From the NCBI GenBank assembly GCA_014859965.1, contig JACZKQ010000134.1, positions 1 to 64,000 on the forward strand: a stretch of 64,000 nt of DNA, in the 5' to 3' direction. This stretch comes from Phycisphaerae bacterium. Lineage in GTDB: Bacteria > Planctomycetota > Phycisphaerae > Sedimentisphaerales > Anaerohalosphaeraceae. Under the pieces are notes generated by a model, which saw only the letters and a list, made by a program, of their open reading frames with translations, did no database searches and was not told the origin of the DNA. Both the position numbers and the translations under genes were made by a program. Of this stretch, positions 54,257-63,321 are shown piece after piece (within the stretch, counting starts at the first letter, position 1; every line of letters begins with the position of its first letter).

Positions 54257-55087
54257 CTAATCCGGTTTCTTCAGTTCCTCCACCTTGGGCAGGTCTTTGA
54301 GGGAACTGAGCCCGAAGATATCGAGAAATCGTCGGGTTGTGCCGTAAAGCATGGGCCGTCCGATGACTTCCGCCCGCCCCACGATTTTCACGAGCCCCTT
54401 GTACATCAGATTGCGGATGACCTCCCCACTGGCGACGCCGCGAATGGCTTCGATGTCGGCACGGATGAGCGGCTGCTTGTAAGCGATGATCGCCAGTGTT
54501 TCAAGGGCAGCCTGAGTGAGTTTGTTGTCCGTCCGGACCCGCAGCAGTTTTCGCAGCCACGGATTATACGCCGGCAGCGTCATCATCTGGTAACCGCCGG
54601 CGATCTCCTCGATGCGAAACGCACAATTGGAGCGGGCGTATTTCTTGTTGAGCTCCTTGACACTGCGGCGAACCTGCTTGACCGACCCGGCCTCGAGCAC
54701 GCTGACCAGCCGCGCAGGCGTCAGCGGCTCATCGCTGGCGAACAAGATCGCCTCGATCACCGAGTCCATGTCGCTCATGATCTCGCCGTCGGGCTCGTCG
54801 TCTTCGTCGTCCTCCTCGCTGTCCGTCCCGTCCTCCATGCCGTCGCTGTCGTCCGCTCCATCAGTAGGCGAATCGTCGTCAAGCGAGGGTTCGTCGTCAG
54901 CTTCGTTTGCGGGTGTCTGGTCTTCCACGAGACCGTCAACGAGCTGATCGTCACATATCTGTTCGTCTATATCGTTATCTTCCACCGGAGTCGGCTCACC
55001 GCCCCCGTCGACCGCTTGCCGGTCTGTCGCCGGTGCGTCATCAGGCGTCTGTGCCGCGTCCATGCCGGTTTCCTGCTGCTGTGTCAT
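54257..55087 (-). CDS. scpB: ScpB, SMC-ScpAB complex subunit, with acidic N-terminal extension
   Basis: Chromosome condensation partner of SMC and ScpA. Residues ~105-276 contain the ScpB double winged helix: DSVIEAILFASDEPLTPARLVSVL, YARSNCAFRIEEIAGGYQMMTLP and TDNKLTQAALETLAIIAYKQP...IRGVASGEVIRNLM (cited in part). Residues 1-105 are almost all acidic (DDEPSLDDDSPTDGADDSDG) and are not part of normal ScpB, so function is unknown. The ATG at 55087 overlaps the end of the upstream gene by 4 bases. It is the last gene of the rpmE operon. Confidence 0.92.
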   Translation of the reverse strand: MTQQQETGMDAAQTPDDAPATDRQAVDGGGEPTPVEDNDIDEQICDDQLVDGLVEDQTPANEADDEPSLDDDSPTDGADDSDGMEDGTDSEEDDEDDEPDGEIMSDMDSVIEAILFASDEPLTPARLVSVLEAGSVKQVRRSVKELNKKYARSNCAFRIEEIAGGYQMMTLPAYNPWLRKLLRVRTDNKLTQAALETLAIIAYKQPLIRADIEAIRGVASGEVIRNLMYKGLVKIVGRAEVIGRPMLYGTTRRFLDIFGLSSLKDLPKVEELKKPD

Positions 55088-56196
55088 ATTGTCTTCCAAA
55101 CAAACGGATCCCTGTCTTTGGTGCTCTGCTTTATTGTGACGCCGCTGAGCCCTTTTTTCAACTGTTTTGCAAGATTTTTCAGGGCAAAACGCTCGGAGAC
55201 TGTGTGCGACAGACAGATGCAGGTCAAGCCCGCCTCCTGGGCCATCAACGCCTGATGGTGCTTCAGTTCGCCGGTAAGATACAAGTCGCATTGGCGGTCG
55301 ATAACATTGCTTATGAGCTTGCCGCACGAGCCCGCGCAGACGGCGGCGGTCTTGACGGTGCGTTTCTGATCGCCGATGATGCCCGCCGCGGCGGCGCCCG
55401 TGACCTCCTTGATGCGTGCCAGGAGATCGTCGACGCGGCGGGGCTCGGCGAGCCGGCCGATCCGCCCAAGGCCGAAGGTCTTTTCGACATCCCAGTGACG
55501 AACAACATCAAAAGCGGGGGTTTCGTAGGGATGGGCCTTGCGAAGGGCGGCGACCACTGCGGTGACCTTTGCGGCCGCGACTACTGTCTCCAGACGTACT
55601 TCTTCGACTTTTTCGAATTTGCCCTGGCGTCCGATGGCAGGGCTTGCACCTTCGAGCGGCAGAAACGTACCGGTGCCTTCGGTGCGGAACGCGCATTTTG
55701 CATAGTTGCCGACCTGCCCGGCGCCGGCGGCATGCACCGCCTCGGCGACCTTGTCCACATCCGGCGCCGGCACGAAGGTGATCAGCTTGTAGAGCGGCCC
55801 AGCGGGATCATCCACATAATCGCCTATAGGTCCGCATTCGACCAGACCGAGGATGTCGGCCAATGCATCGTTGACGCCCCCGGCGGCCACGTCCAGCGAA
55901 GTGTGAATCGAATACACGCCGATTCCGGCCCGGATCAGATTGTAAATTACGCCGCTGGGCCCCGCGGCGGTGATCTTCTTGAGCCCATCCCAGATTGCCG
56001 GATGGTAACTTACGATCAGGTCCGCTTTGTACGCCTTGGCCTCGGCGACAACGTCCCGCGTGATATCGATCGTCACGAGTATGCGGTCGATCTCGCGATC
56101 AGGATCACCTATGAGAAATCCGACATTGTCCCAGTCCTGAGCCAGCTTCAGCGGTGCGATCTTTTCGATTTCGGCGGCGATCCGGTCTATCTTCAT
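55084..56196 (-). CDS. Nif3-like dinuclear metal-centre protein (YqfO type)
   Basis: A 370-residue protein. The Nif3 halves appear at the N-terminus (WDNVGFLIGDPDREI, IVSYHPAIWDGLKKI, AGIGVYSIHTSLDVAAGGVND) and C-terminus (DLYLTGELKHHQALMAQEAG, LSHTVSE), which hold the His/Asp/Glu metal ligands. The middle ~100 residues (LYKLITFVPAPDVDKVAEAV, HPYETPAFDV) are the inserted PII-like domain of YqfO-type members. Function in bacteria is unsettled; the family is often called GTP cyclohydrolase I type 2. The ATG at 56196 follows AAGGGA. It is in the operon between pabC and scpB. Confidence 0.9.
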   Translation of the reverse strand: MKIDRIAAEIEKIAPLKLAQDWDNVGFLIGDPDREIDRILVTIDITRDVVAEAKAYKADLIVSYHPAIWDGLKKITAAGPSGVIYNLIRAGIGVYSIHTSLDVAAGGVNDALADILGLVECGPIGDYVDDPAGPLYKLITFVPAPDVDKVAEAVHAAGAGQVGNYAKCAFRTEGTGTFLPLEGASPAIGRQGKFEKVEEVRLETVVAAAKVTAVVAALRKAHPYETPAFDVVRHWDVEKTFGLGRIGRLAEPRRVDDLLARIKEVTGAAAAGIIGDQKRTVKTAAVCAGSCGKLISNVIDRQCDLYLTGELKHHQALMAQEAGLTCICLSHTVSERFALKNLAKQLKKGLSGVTIKQSTKDRDPFVWKTI

Positions 56197-56213
56197 TGCA
56201 GGTCCCTTATAGC

Positions 56214-57056
56214 TCAATGTGTTGCAATGTACTCGTTAAACAGGCTGAGCAAACGCTTCGTCACCGGCCCGGGTTTGCCTGAGCCCACAGTATGAGCTTC
56301 CACGGCGACCACCGGCAGCGTCAGCATCACCACGTTAGTGACAAATACTTCATCGGCCCCTAACAGGTCATGAATTGTAAGATCCTTCTCCTCCAAGGCG
56401 ATGCCCGCGGCAGCGGCCAGTTCGCACACGGTTTTGCGGGCGATGCCCGGCAGTATACCGGCCGACAGATCAGGCGTGACAATGGCGCCGTTCTTAACGA
56501 GGAACACGTTGCTCATGCAGCCTTCCGCCAGCCGGTTGTCCATCGTAAACCACAGTGCCTCGGCGGCGAGTTTGCGATGCGCAGCGCTCAGCACCAGCAG
56601 CCGCGAGGCGTAACAGGTGCTCTTGTGGCCGCTCAGCGGGTCCGTCGGGTTCTGCCGCGCCTCGGTCAGCACCACCCGTACGCCGCTGTCATAGTACTCC
56701 GCAGGATACGGAGCAAAATCCGTCGCTGTAATCAAGAGCGTCGGATGTGTTTCGTTCTCCGCCCGCGGCGGGCCGTTGGTCAGCGTCAGGCGCAGCCGGG
56801 CATCCGACAGGCCGTTGGCTTCCAGCAGGGCGGTTACTGCCTCGGTGATGTATGCTCTATCCCAGGCGTGATTTATAGACAGTGCCTCAGCGCTGGCGAA
56901 AAGCCGCTGCAGGTGATCGCCCAGCCCGAAGACCTTTCCGCCCCGGCTGCGCATTGTCTCAAACAGCCCCATGCCGTAGAGAAACCCGCTGTCGTTGTAC
57001 GCAATTGCGGCTTCAGCCGCCTTTACCAGCCTGTCGTTTAAGAATACCTTCGCCAT
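56214..57056 (-). CDS. pabC: Class IV PLP enzyme, probable aminodeoxychorismate lyase
   Basis: A 280-residue fold-type IV PLP protein: YGMGLFETMRSRGGKVFGLGDHLQRL (in part), the PLP lysine in LSGHKSTCYASRLL, and AEGCMSNVFLVKNG plus LPGIARKTVCELA. Class IV also contains branched-chain and D-amino-acid aminotransferases. The gene starts 17 bases after pabB, so aminodeoxychorismate lyase (release of p-aminobenzoate and pyruvate) is the best reading. The ATG at 57056 has GGGAT upstream. Confidence 0.85.
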   Translation of the reverse strand: MAKVFLNDRLVKAAEAAIAYNDSGFLYGMGLFETMRSRGGKVFGLGDHLQRLFASAEALSINHAWDRAYITEAVTALLEANGLSDARLRLTLTNGPPRAENETHPTLLITATDFAPYPAEYYDSGVRVVLTEARQNPTDPLSGHKSTCYASRLLVLSAAHRKLAAEALWFTMDNRLAEGCMSNVFLVKNGAIVTPDLSAGILPGIARKTVCELAAAAGIALEEKDLTIHDLLGADEVFVTNVVMLTLPVVAVEAHTVGSGKPGPVTKRLLSLFNEYIATH

Positions 57057-57073
57057 CGTATCCCGTCCAATTC

Positions 57074-58516
57074 TTATGACTGTTGCACCGCAGCGATTCC
57101 GGCAAGCAGCGCCCTGGCCTTGGTGATCGTCTCTTCCCACTCGGCTTCGGGTTCCGAGTCCGCGACAATGCCGCCCCCGGTCTGCGCATACGCCGTGCCG
57201 CCGGCAATGATAACCGTGCGAATAGCGATATTCAAGCATACGCTGCCGTCGAGACCGATATAGCCGATGCTGCCGGTGTATACGCCCCGTCGGGTCGGTT
57301 CGAGCTCGTCGATGATCTCCATCGCGCGAATCTTCGGTGCACCCGTGATCGACCCGCCCGGAAAGACCGCCCGCAGGATATCCGTGAAGCTGCATGCAGG
57401 CCTCAGCCTTCCCTCGACGGTTGCCACGGCATGGAAGACCGTCGGGTAAGTTTCGATCGTCCGCGGCTGCGAGACAAAGCGGCTGCCCGGTACGCAGATG
57501 CGGGCCAGGTCGTTCCGCTCCAGATCAATGATCATGTTGAGTTCGGCCTGTTCCTTCTCGCTGCGCACAAGTTCGAGAAAATTCGCCTCATTGAGCACCG
57601 CCGCCTCCGGGTGCCAAACGAGCCGCCGGCGCGTGCCCTTGATCGGCTGGGTCGAAACCCGCCCGTCCCGCACGGTCAAAAACATCTCCGGCGACGCGCT
57701 GATGATTGAAAACCGCCCCGCATCGATGTATGCGGCGTACGGGCTGGCGTTGTAGCGGTTCTGCCAGTGATACAGTGCGATCGGTGAACGATCATAGGCA
57801 CATTCGAAACGCTGTGAAAAATTGATCTGGTAAACGTCGCCGTCGCAAATGTACTGCCGGATTCGCTTCAGTGCGTCGAAGTAGGCGCCGCGGCTCATAT
57901 TGCAGCCGGTCCGCGACACATCCACGGCCCCAAGATCCCCCTCGCCGACGGCCGGAACAATCGCGTTCTGTGCCTCTCTCAACAAATGGAGCAATCCATC
58001 TAATTTTGCCCGGGGCAATTGAACGTCTTCTTCCATCTCCAGCGCCACGAGCCACCACCGCTGCTCCAGGCGGTCATAACAGACGGCACGGTCGTAAAAG
58101 CAAAGGCGTATGAGCGGCAGGTGCAGATCGTCCACTGCCACGGCGGGCGTCTTTTCGATAAACCGTCCGAGATCGTAACTGAAGTACCCGATCCATCCGC
58201 CGCAAAACATGCCCGCGGGCAAGTCCGTGGCGCCGGGGGCATCCAGAGCGTATCGACTCACCTCCTGCTGTAATCGTTCCAAAGGCCGCTGCTCGTCGGC
58301 GCTGCACTCAAAAACCTCTCTCGGTTCCGCGGCCCACACGCCGAAACGGTTGGCTTGGCAGTCTGCCTCATTGCCGCCCAAAATTGCAGGCAGGGGCCGC
58401 TGTGCGAACAACTGGGTGAGGGCGTCCGGCCGGATTTGCATCGCGAGGCTCTTGCAGTGCAGGCGGACGGTCCGGTGAGAGGCTGCCGAACACGACGTGT
58501 CCGAACGCGCGGTCAT
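57074..58516 (-). CDS. pabB: Aminodeoxychorismate synthase component I
   Basis: Makes 4-amino-4-deoxychorismate for folate. The 480-residue chain has the chorismate-binding motifs TQPIKGTRRR (lysine typical of PabB, not the Ala of anthranilate synthase), LIDLERNDLARI-like IDLERNDLARICVPGS, FPGGSITGAPKIRAMEIID and TGSIGYIGLDG, ending with QTGGGIVADSEPEAEWEET. Its start codon overlaps the deoC stop by 4 bases, and pabC follows 17 bases on. The glutamine amidotransferase partner PabA is not in the window. Confidence 0.92.
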   Translation of the reverse strand: MTARSDTSCSAASHRTVRLHCKSLAMQIRPDALTQLFAQRPLPAILGGNEADCQANRFGVWAAEPREVFECSADEQRPLERLQQEVSRYALDAPGATDLPAGMFCGGWIGYFSYDLGRFIEKTPAVAVDDLHLPLIRLCFYDRAVCYDRLEQRWWLVALEMEEDVQLPRAKLDGLLHLLREAQNAIVPAVGEGDLGAVDVSRTGCNMSRGAYFDALKRIRQYICDGDVYQINFSQRFECAYDRSPIALYHWQNRYNASPYAAYIDAGRFSIISASPEMFLTVRDGRVSTQPIKGTRRRLVWHPEAAVLNEANFLELVRSEKEQAELNMIIDLERNDLARICVPGSRFVSQPRTIETYPTVFHAVATVEGRLRPACSFTDILRAVFPGGSITGAPKIRAMEIIDELEPTRRGVYTGSIGYIGLDGSVCLNIAIRTVIIAGGTAYAQTGGGIVADSEPEAEWEETITKARALLAGIAAVQQS

Positions 58517-59271
58517 GATGGACCGACCTCATTGTCGAAATTTTCCATGATCTGAACGGATGCCGAAGTGCCGATGCGACTTGCCCCGGCCGCCAGCATC
58601 TGCAATGCCTGTTGCGCTGTCCGGATACCGCCTGCCGCCTTGATCCGGCAGTTCGGAGCGCTTTCGGCCATGAGTTTAACGGCTTCAGCGGTGGCCCCAC
58701 CCTCCGGCCGCAGCCCTGTGCTGGTCTTAACAAAATCAATGCCCACCTGCTCCGCGGTCCGGCAGGCAAAGAGGATCTGCTCGTCCGTCAAGGCCGCTGA
58801 TTCAATAATGACTTTCAGCAGCACCGGCGGGCGCATTCTGTGACATTCCCTGTAAACCGCTTTCATATCCCCCGCTAAACGCTCCACATCGGCCTCCATA
58901 ATGGCCGACACGTCCGTCACCATATCAATTTCATCCGCACCCGCCATGATCGCCTCGCGAGCCTGTCGGGCCTTAATCGCCGGCGAATCCTCTCCGGACG
59001 GAAAGCCGGCCAAACCGACGACCTCCACCGGTTGGTCGCGCAGGAGATCCGCCGCCGCTGCGGTCCATTGAGGCGGCACACACACCGCATGGAACCCGTA
59101 AGCAACGGCCTCGCGGCAGTGCCGTTCAATGGCTGTTTTTGTGGCCAACGGGTTGAGCACCGTATGATCGATGCAGGCGGCCAATTGTTCCTTCGTCGTC
59201 GGCACGCCGGGACAGCTTGCGCCGTCGAACGATTCAGCCATATCGCCTGCCTCTGTCCGGTCGGTGTCCAT
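58513..59271 (-). CDS. deoC: Deoxyribose-phosphate aldolase
   Basis: Splits 2-deoxyribose-5-phosphate to acetaldehyde and glyceraldehyde-3-phosphate. The 252-residue protein shows IDHTVLNPLATKTAIE, LAGFPSGEDSPAIKA, EIDMVTDVSAIM, the Schiff-base lysine in LLKVIIESA and the second lysine in DFVKTSTGLRPEGG. The ATG at 59271 has GGAGATG upstream; a second ATG at 59241 would remove ten residues. It overlaps the upstream gene's end by one base and the pabB start by 4 bases. Its neighbour looks nucleoside-related, which may be meaningful. Confidence 0.93.
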   Translation of the reverse strand: MDTDRTEAGDMAESFDGASCPGVPTTKEQLAACIDHTVLNPLATKTAIERHCREAVAYGFHAVCVPPQWTAAAADLLRDQPVEVVGLAGFPSGEDSPAIKARQAREAIMAGADEIDMVTDVSAIMEADVERLAGDMKAVYRECHRMRPPVLLKVIIESAALTDEQILFACRTAEQVGIDFVKTSTGLRPEGGATAEAVKLMAESAPNCRIKAAGGIRTAQQALQMLAAGASRIGTSASVQIMENFDNEVGPS

Positions 59272-59272
59272 G

Positions 59273-60361
59273 TCACATCTCCGCCAGTGCGTATTCTGTC
59301 TTGAAGAATGCGACGGCTTCGTCCATGCCGGAAAAAACCTTCGTCGCCGTCTGCGTAACGAACACCGACGGTCCCGCCGGCGCCGTCCACACCACATACG
59401 CGTCCTTGCCCGCCTCATGGGCATGCTGGAGTTCGCGCTCCACGCCGCTGGAAATCGCCGCACGCCCGTCGGACAGGCCGGGCACACAGCTTATGATCAT
59501 GTCCGACTGATCGATCAGGGCGAAATCGCGTGCGTAGATCTGGCTGTTGATGTCGCCGCGAATCTGCAGCACCTCCCTGGCGTCGAAGCGGATGCGCCGC
59601 CCCAATGCGGTCACCTCGATCTGCTGTTTGCCAGCTGCTATTGCCTCGGCGGCATAGCACGGCAGATACGCCTCTTCGAGATCCGCCGGATCAAAACACG
59701 TGAACATCTCCTTCATCTGCGTCCGAAACGCACCGATTTCCGCGACAACCCCCGGCTGATCCATGACGTGCGTCATCGGAAAGCTCAGATAGGCCTTCTT
59801 CCGATGCGGCTCGAACGCGAGCCGGTAGAATGTCTCTGTCGTGGGGCTCTCGACCCCGCGGGCCACGCAATAAAACGGCGCGGCCTCATTGGTGCCTCGC
59901 TGCATCATCTCCGTCGCCAGCAATTCCTCCTCGCGCCAGACGAGCAAATCTTTGAGCGAGTGCCGTATCGGATGCTCCTCGGTGAGCCTTACGTGCAGCG
60001 CCTCGACCCCGTCGACCATGCAGACGTACATGTCCGCCGCAAGCTGCCGGATCTGGTCGAAATCGAACGCCGGAAACAGGCCGTGCCGCCAGCGAAATGT
60101 GGCGTGCGTGTTCACGATGAGATGCTCCACGGTCCGCGATCGCGCGATGATGTCCTTCATGACGCTGCGCCGCAGATTGTGAAGCCGCTTGAGAGGAATA
60201 TCCAGGATACGCCCCGCAGCCAGATCCGGCGCCTCCGCATACATCATATCGCCGATACTGCACACCAGAATGTCGATCCCCTGGGTTGCGGCCAGCGCAC
60301 GGACCTCCTCCAGATAGCGCTTCTTGTCAATACCCACCGTTCCCGTGACGACAATGATCAT
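59273..60361 (-). CDS. Unusual two-part protein: P-loop kinase-like start, deoxyribosyltransferase-like end
   Basis: A 362-residue protein I do not recognise as a whole. The N-terminus (MIIVVTGTVGIDKKRYLEEV) resembles nucleotide-kinase P-loops, but the Walker A is degenerate (GTVGIDKK has no GK[S/T] end). Residues ~190-340 look like a nucleoside 2-deoxyribosyltransferase/TIR-type fold: KAYLSFPMTHV strand at the start, then IDQSDMIISCVPG and SSGVERELQHAHEAGKDAYVVW, where the Glu would be the nucleophile. It sits between prfA and deoC and ends at the deoC start, so it is co-transcribed. A role in deoxynucleoside salvage with deoC is an inference. Confidence 0.6.
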   Translation of the reverse strand: MIIVVTGTVGIDKKRYLEEVRALAATQGIDILVCSIGDMMYAEAPDLAAGRILDIPLKRLHNLRRSVMKDIIARSRTVEHLIVNTHATFRWRHGLFPAFDFDQIRQLAADMYVCMVDGVEALHVRLTEEHPIRHSLKDLLVWREEELLATEMMQRGTNEAAPFYCVARGVESPTTETFYRLAFEPHRKKAYLSFPMTHVMDQPGVVAEIGAFRTQMKEMFTCFDPADLEEAYLPCYAAEAIAAGKQQIEVTALGRRIRFDAREVLQIRGDINSQIYARDFALIDQSDMIISCVPGLSDGRAAISSGVERELQHAHEAGKDAYVVWTAPAGPSVFVTQTATKVFSGMDEAVAFFKTEYALAEM

Positions 60362-60447
60362 CTTCTATCCTGCGCTCCCGCAAGGCGGTATGCCCGCCGT
60401 TGTATGCACCCCTTGGTCCGGGCGCCATATCAGTCCCCCATGTCGGC

Positions 60448-61539
60448 TCAAAGATTCTGCAAGCGTTGCTGCTTATCGAAATCCTGCAGGGCTACAATCA
60501 ATTCGTCCATCTCGCCTAAGATTATCCGTTCGAGGCTGTAGAGCGACAAGTTTATTCTGTGATCCGTCAGCCGATTCTGCGGAAAATTGTACGTGCGAAT
60601 CCGCTGCGAGCGGTCGCCCGAGCCGATCATGATGCGCCGCTTGTCCTCGCGGTCCTTATCGAGGAGGCTCTGGTAATGTTCGTACACGCGGCTCCGCAGG
60701 ATGCGCCACGCCTTTGCGCGGTTTTTATGCTGGCTCTTTTCCTCCCGCATACTGACGGTAATGCCCGTAGGCACGTGCTCGAGCTTGATCGCGCTGTTGA
60801 GCTTGTTGACGCTCTGGCCCCCCGGGCCCCCGGCGCGGCTGACGTGCTCAAGGACGTCGCTGGGTTCGATGTGAACGTCCACTTCCTCCGGCTCCGGCAG
60901 AACCGCCACCGTGGCCGCCGACGTATGAACACGACCCTGCGACTCCGTTTCGGGTACCCGCTGCACGCGGTGGCCGCCCCCTTCGTAACCGAGTTCCGCC
61001 CACACGCCCGGACCCTTGATATTCATGATAGCCTCGCGAAGCCCGCCCATTTCCGCGGGGCTGAAATCGAGGATTTCCACCTTCCAGTGTCGCCGATCCG
61101 CATATCTGACGTACATTTGCTGCAGATCGCGGGCAAAGAGCGCCGCCTCCTCGCCGCCGGTGCCGGGCCGAATCTCCATAATGATCGAATCGATCGCCGC
61201 GTCGTCGGCCATCACCAGTGTGTCTTTGATCTCCTCCAGCAGCGTGGACTTCTGCTCGGTGAGCTGCGAGATTTCCTCCTGCGCCATCTGCCGAAAATCG
61301 GGTTCGATAGCCGCGTCGGCCAGCATGGTCTCGGCATCCTGAATCCCACTGCTAAGCTCTTTAAACTTCCGATATCGTGTGACCAGCGGTCTGAGCTTGC
61401 CCTGCTCCTTGCTCAGCGAAATGAGCTTCTCATGATTAGCGGCCACTCCCGGGTCGCTGAGCTGCCGCTCGATTTCCGCATAGCGGTTGTCGAGTTCGTC
61501 GAGCTTGGTCAGTAAATTATGGTCCTGCTGCTGAGCCAT
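60448..61539 (-). CDS. prfA: Peptide chain release factor 1
   Basis: Terminates translation at UAA/UAG. The 363-residue protein has RPGTGGEEAALFARDL, the codon-recognition tripeptide as PET in RVPETESQGRVHTSA (PxT in RF1, versus SPF in RF2) and the GGQ catalytic loop as GGPGGQSVNK. Downstream LTDHRINLSLYSL is standard. rpmE lies ~200 bases upstream on the same strand. Intact and full length. Confidence 0.96.
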   Translation of the reverse strand: MAQQQDHNLLTKLDELDNRYAEIERQLSDPGVAANHEKLISLSKEQGKLRPLVTRYRKFKELSSGIQDAETMLADAAIEPDFRQMAQEEISQLTEQKSTLLEEIKDTLVMADDAAIDSIIMEIRPGTGGEEAALFARDLQQMYVRYADRRHWKVEILDFSPAEMGGLREAIMNIKGPGVWAELGYEGGGHRVQRVPETESQGRVHTSAATVAVLPEPEEVDVHIEPSDVLEHVSRAGGPGGQSVNKLNSAIKLEHVPTGITVSMREEKSQHKNRAKAWRILRSRVYEHYQSLLDKDREDKRRIMIGSGDRSQRIRTYNFPQNRLTDHRINLSLYSLERIILGEMDELIVALQDFDKQQRLQNL

Positions 61540-61736
61540 TTTCCAAGGAACCTTAACGCTTTACGGCAATTCAAGAGCCGGATCGCTACACAAACCCGCA
61601 CGCTGTGCTCTCTGCGGCTTCACGGCCCGGCCTCCGAGTTCTACGGCGCACCGCGGGGTAAGTACAAAAAAATTACGCTGCCAATACATAATCTGTTTAA
61701 TCATGACCGACAGCGCAAGTTGTAGATGGTATACAG

Positions 61737-61955
61737 CTACTTCTTTTTCTTGAAGTACTCGGACCCGAACTTCTTTTGGAACCGCTCGATGCGTCCCGCC
61801 GTGTCCACGAATTTCTGCTTGCCTGTATAGAACGGATGGCACATAGAGCAGATTTCCGCATGAATTTCCTTCGCCGTGCTGCGGGTCTCGAACGAATTGC
61901 CGCACCCGCAACGTACTTTCACGACCTGGTATTCCGGATGTATCTTTTCTTTCAT
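61737..61955 (-). CDS. rpmE: 50S ribosomal protein L31
   Basis: A 72-residue L31 of the zinc-binding type: Cys 16, 18, 36 and 39 (CGC...CSMC) plus [20 protein letters not shown]. It has no tail for the zinc-free L31B type. A promoter is seen about 50 bases upstream. It is first in the run rpmE-prfA-(59273 gene)-deoC-pabB-pabC-nif3-scpB, though a 200-base gap separates it from prfA and could hold a second promoter. Confidence 0.95.
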   Translation of the reverse strand: MKEKIHPEYQVVKVRCGCGNSFETRSTAKEIHAEICSMCHPFYTGKQKFVDTAGRIERFQKKFGSEYFKKKK

Positions 61956-62001
61956 TTTGTTTATCTCCGTGTCTTAGTTCTTGCAACAGGTAAAACACGG
62001 T

Positions 62002-62029
62002 ATTATATCGAGAAGCGTTCGCAGTTCAA
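62002..62029 (-). promoter_or_regulatory. Promoter of rpmE and probably its operon
   Basis: On the minus strand TTGAAC (62024-62029) and a perfect TATAAT (62002-62007) are 16 bases apart, about 50 bases before the rpmE start. Confidence 0.6.
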
Positions 62030-62103
62030 ACCATTTTTTCCAAAATTTCCGCATTCTGCCGGCCGGACACGAAAATGCTCCGCCACTGGACTATAAGAGT
62101 AAA

Positions 62104-63078
62104 CTATGCGTGCGACCCGGCAGCCATAGCCGCATCCGCATGGGTAAAGCTCTCCCGGAGCGCATCGGCGGAGGCTGCCAGTGCCTCCTGTTCGCTCTGC
62201 GACAGGCGTGCCTGAATAATCGAACTGATGCCGCTGGTGCCCACCACGCAGGGCACACTCAGGCATGTATCCCGCAAACCGTATTCTCCCACCATGAGTG
62301 CCGAAACTGTTAAGACGCTGTTTTCGTTCCGCAGGATCGCCTCCGAAATCCGCCGCAGCGCCAGGCCGATCGCCCAGTAAGTCGCTCCCTTATAATCGAT
62401 AATATGGTACGCCGAGTTGCGAACCGCTTGTTCAATCCGCTGGTGCTCCGTCTGGAACTCGCACCGCCCGCACGTCTTGCAGTACTCTGTGACCTTCAGC
62501 CCGCCGACATGGGCCATGCTCCATGCGGCGAATTCCGTATCGCCGTGCTCTCCCAGGACATAGGCATGAATACTCCGCGGATCCATGCCGCAATGATCGC
62601 TGAGCATATAACGAAACCGGCTGGTGTCCAGCACCGTCCCGGAGCCCATCACCCGCCCGCGCTGCCACCCCAGTTTGCGGATGGCGACATACGTCAGAAC
62701 GTCTACCGGGTTGGTCACGACCAGCAAAACACTTTCGCGGCAATACGTGGCGATCTCGTCGCATATTGAGCAAATGATTTCTGTGTTCTTTCGGACCAGG
62801 TCCAGCCGCGACTGGCCCTGCTTCTGCTTGGCGCCTGCCGTCAAAACAATCAGATTGGCGTCTGCACAGTCCGGATAGGCCCCCGTTCGAATCAGCACCG
62901 GCGGCACAAACGCAAGCCCGTGGCACAGGTCCATCACCTCACCTTCGGCTCGCTGCTGGTCGACATCTATGAGCACGATCTCATTGGCCAGACCCGTCTG
63001 CATCATGACGTAACAGTAGGTCGCACCGACCGAACCGGCCCCGATCACCACCACTTTCCTTGACTGAAACTCCTGCAT
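62104..63078 (-). CDS. ldh: L-lactate dehydrogenase
   Basis: Interconverts pyruvate and L-lactate with NAD. The 324-residue protein has VIGAGSVGAT, IDVDQQRAEGEVMDL, LTAGAKQKQGQSRLDL (Gln in the specificity loop, the mark of LDH rather than malate dehydrogenase), VLDTSRFRY with the substrate Arg, and LGEHGDTEFAAW with the catalytic His. An odd four-Cys insert (CKTCGRC) occurs near residue 205. The ATG at 63078 follows a GGGGGTG; a GTG two codons earlier is possible. It is transcribed alone, away from rpmE. Confidence 0.92.
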   Translation of the reverse strand: MQEFQSRKVVVIGAGSVGATYCYVMMQTGLANEIVLIDVDQQRAEGEVMDLCHGLAFVPPVLIRTGAYPDCADANLIVLTAGAKQKQGQSRLDLVRKNTEIICSICDEIATYCRESVLLVVTNPVDVLTYVAIRKLGWQRGRVMGSGTVLDTSRFRYMLSDHCGMDPRSIHAYVLGEHGDTEFAAWSMAHVGGLKVTEYCKTCGRCEFQTEHQRIEQAVRNSAYHIIDYKGATYWAIGLALRRISEAILRNENSVLTVSALMVGEYGLRDTCLSVPCVVGTSGISSIIQARLSQSEQEALAASADALRESFTHADAAMAAGSHA

Positions 63079-63193
63079 TTCCACACCCCCGATCTAATGG
63101 TTTTACCCCTGTGTCATCGGCACTCGTGTGAATCGAATTGATCGATGCCGGTCCCTGGCGTGTCGTCCCAGCCTTTTTCAGCCAAAAACCGCA

Positions 63194-63222
63194 TTTACAT
63201 GCACGCCCGGACGTGGTATATT
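63194..63222 (+). promoter_or_regulatory. Promoter of the GH127 gene
   Basis: TTTACA (63194-63199) and TATATT (63217-63222) are 17 bases apart on the plus strand, about 100 bases before the GH127 ATG at 63322. The fit to sigma-70 consensus is good. Confidence 0.6.
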
Positions 63223-63321
63223 GACCAGTCAGGCTCCGAAACCCCAAGGTGAGCCAGGAAGAGGTCCGAAATGAAAAGCATGCCCATTAAAGGCGGCCGT
63301 CTGCCGGAAAGGACGAAACTC

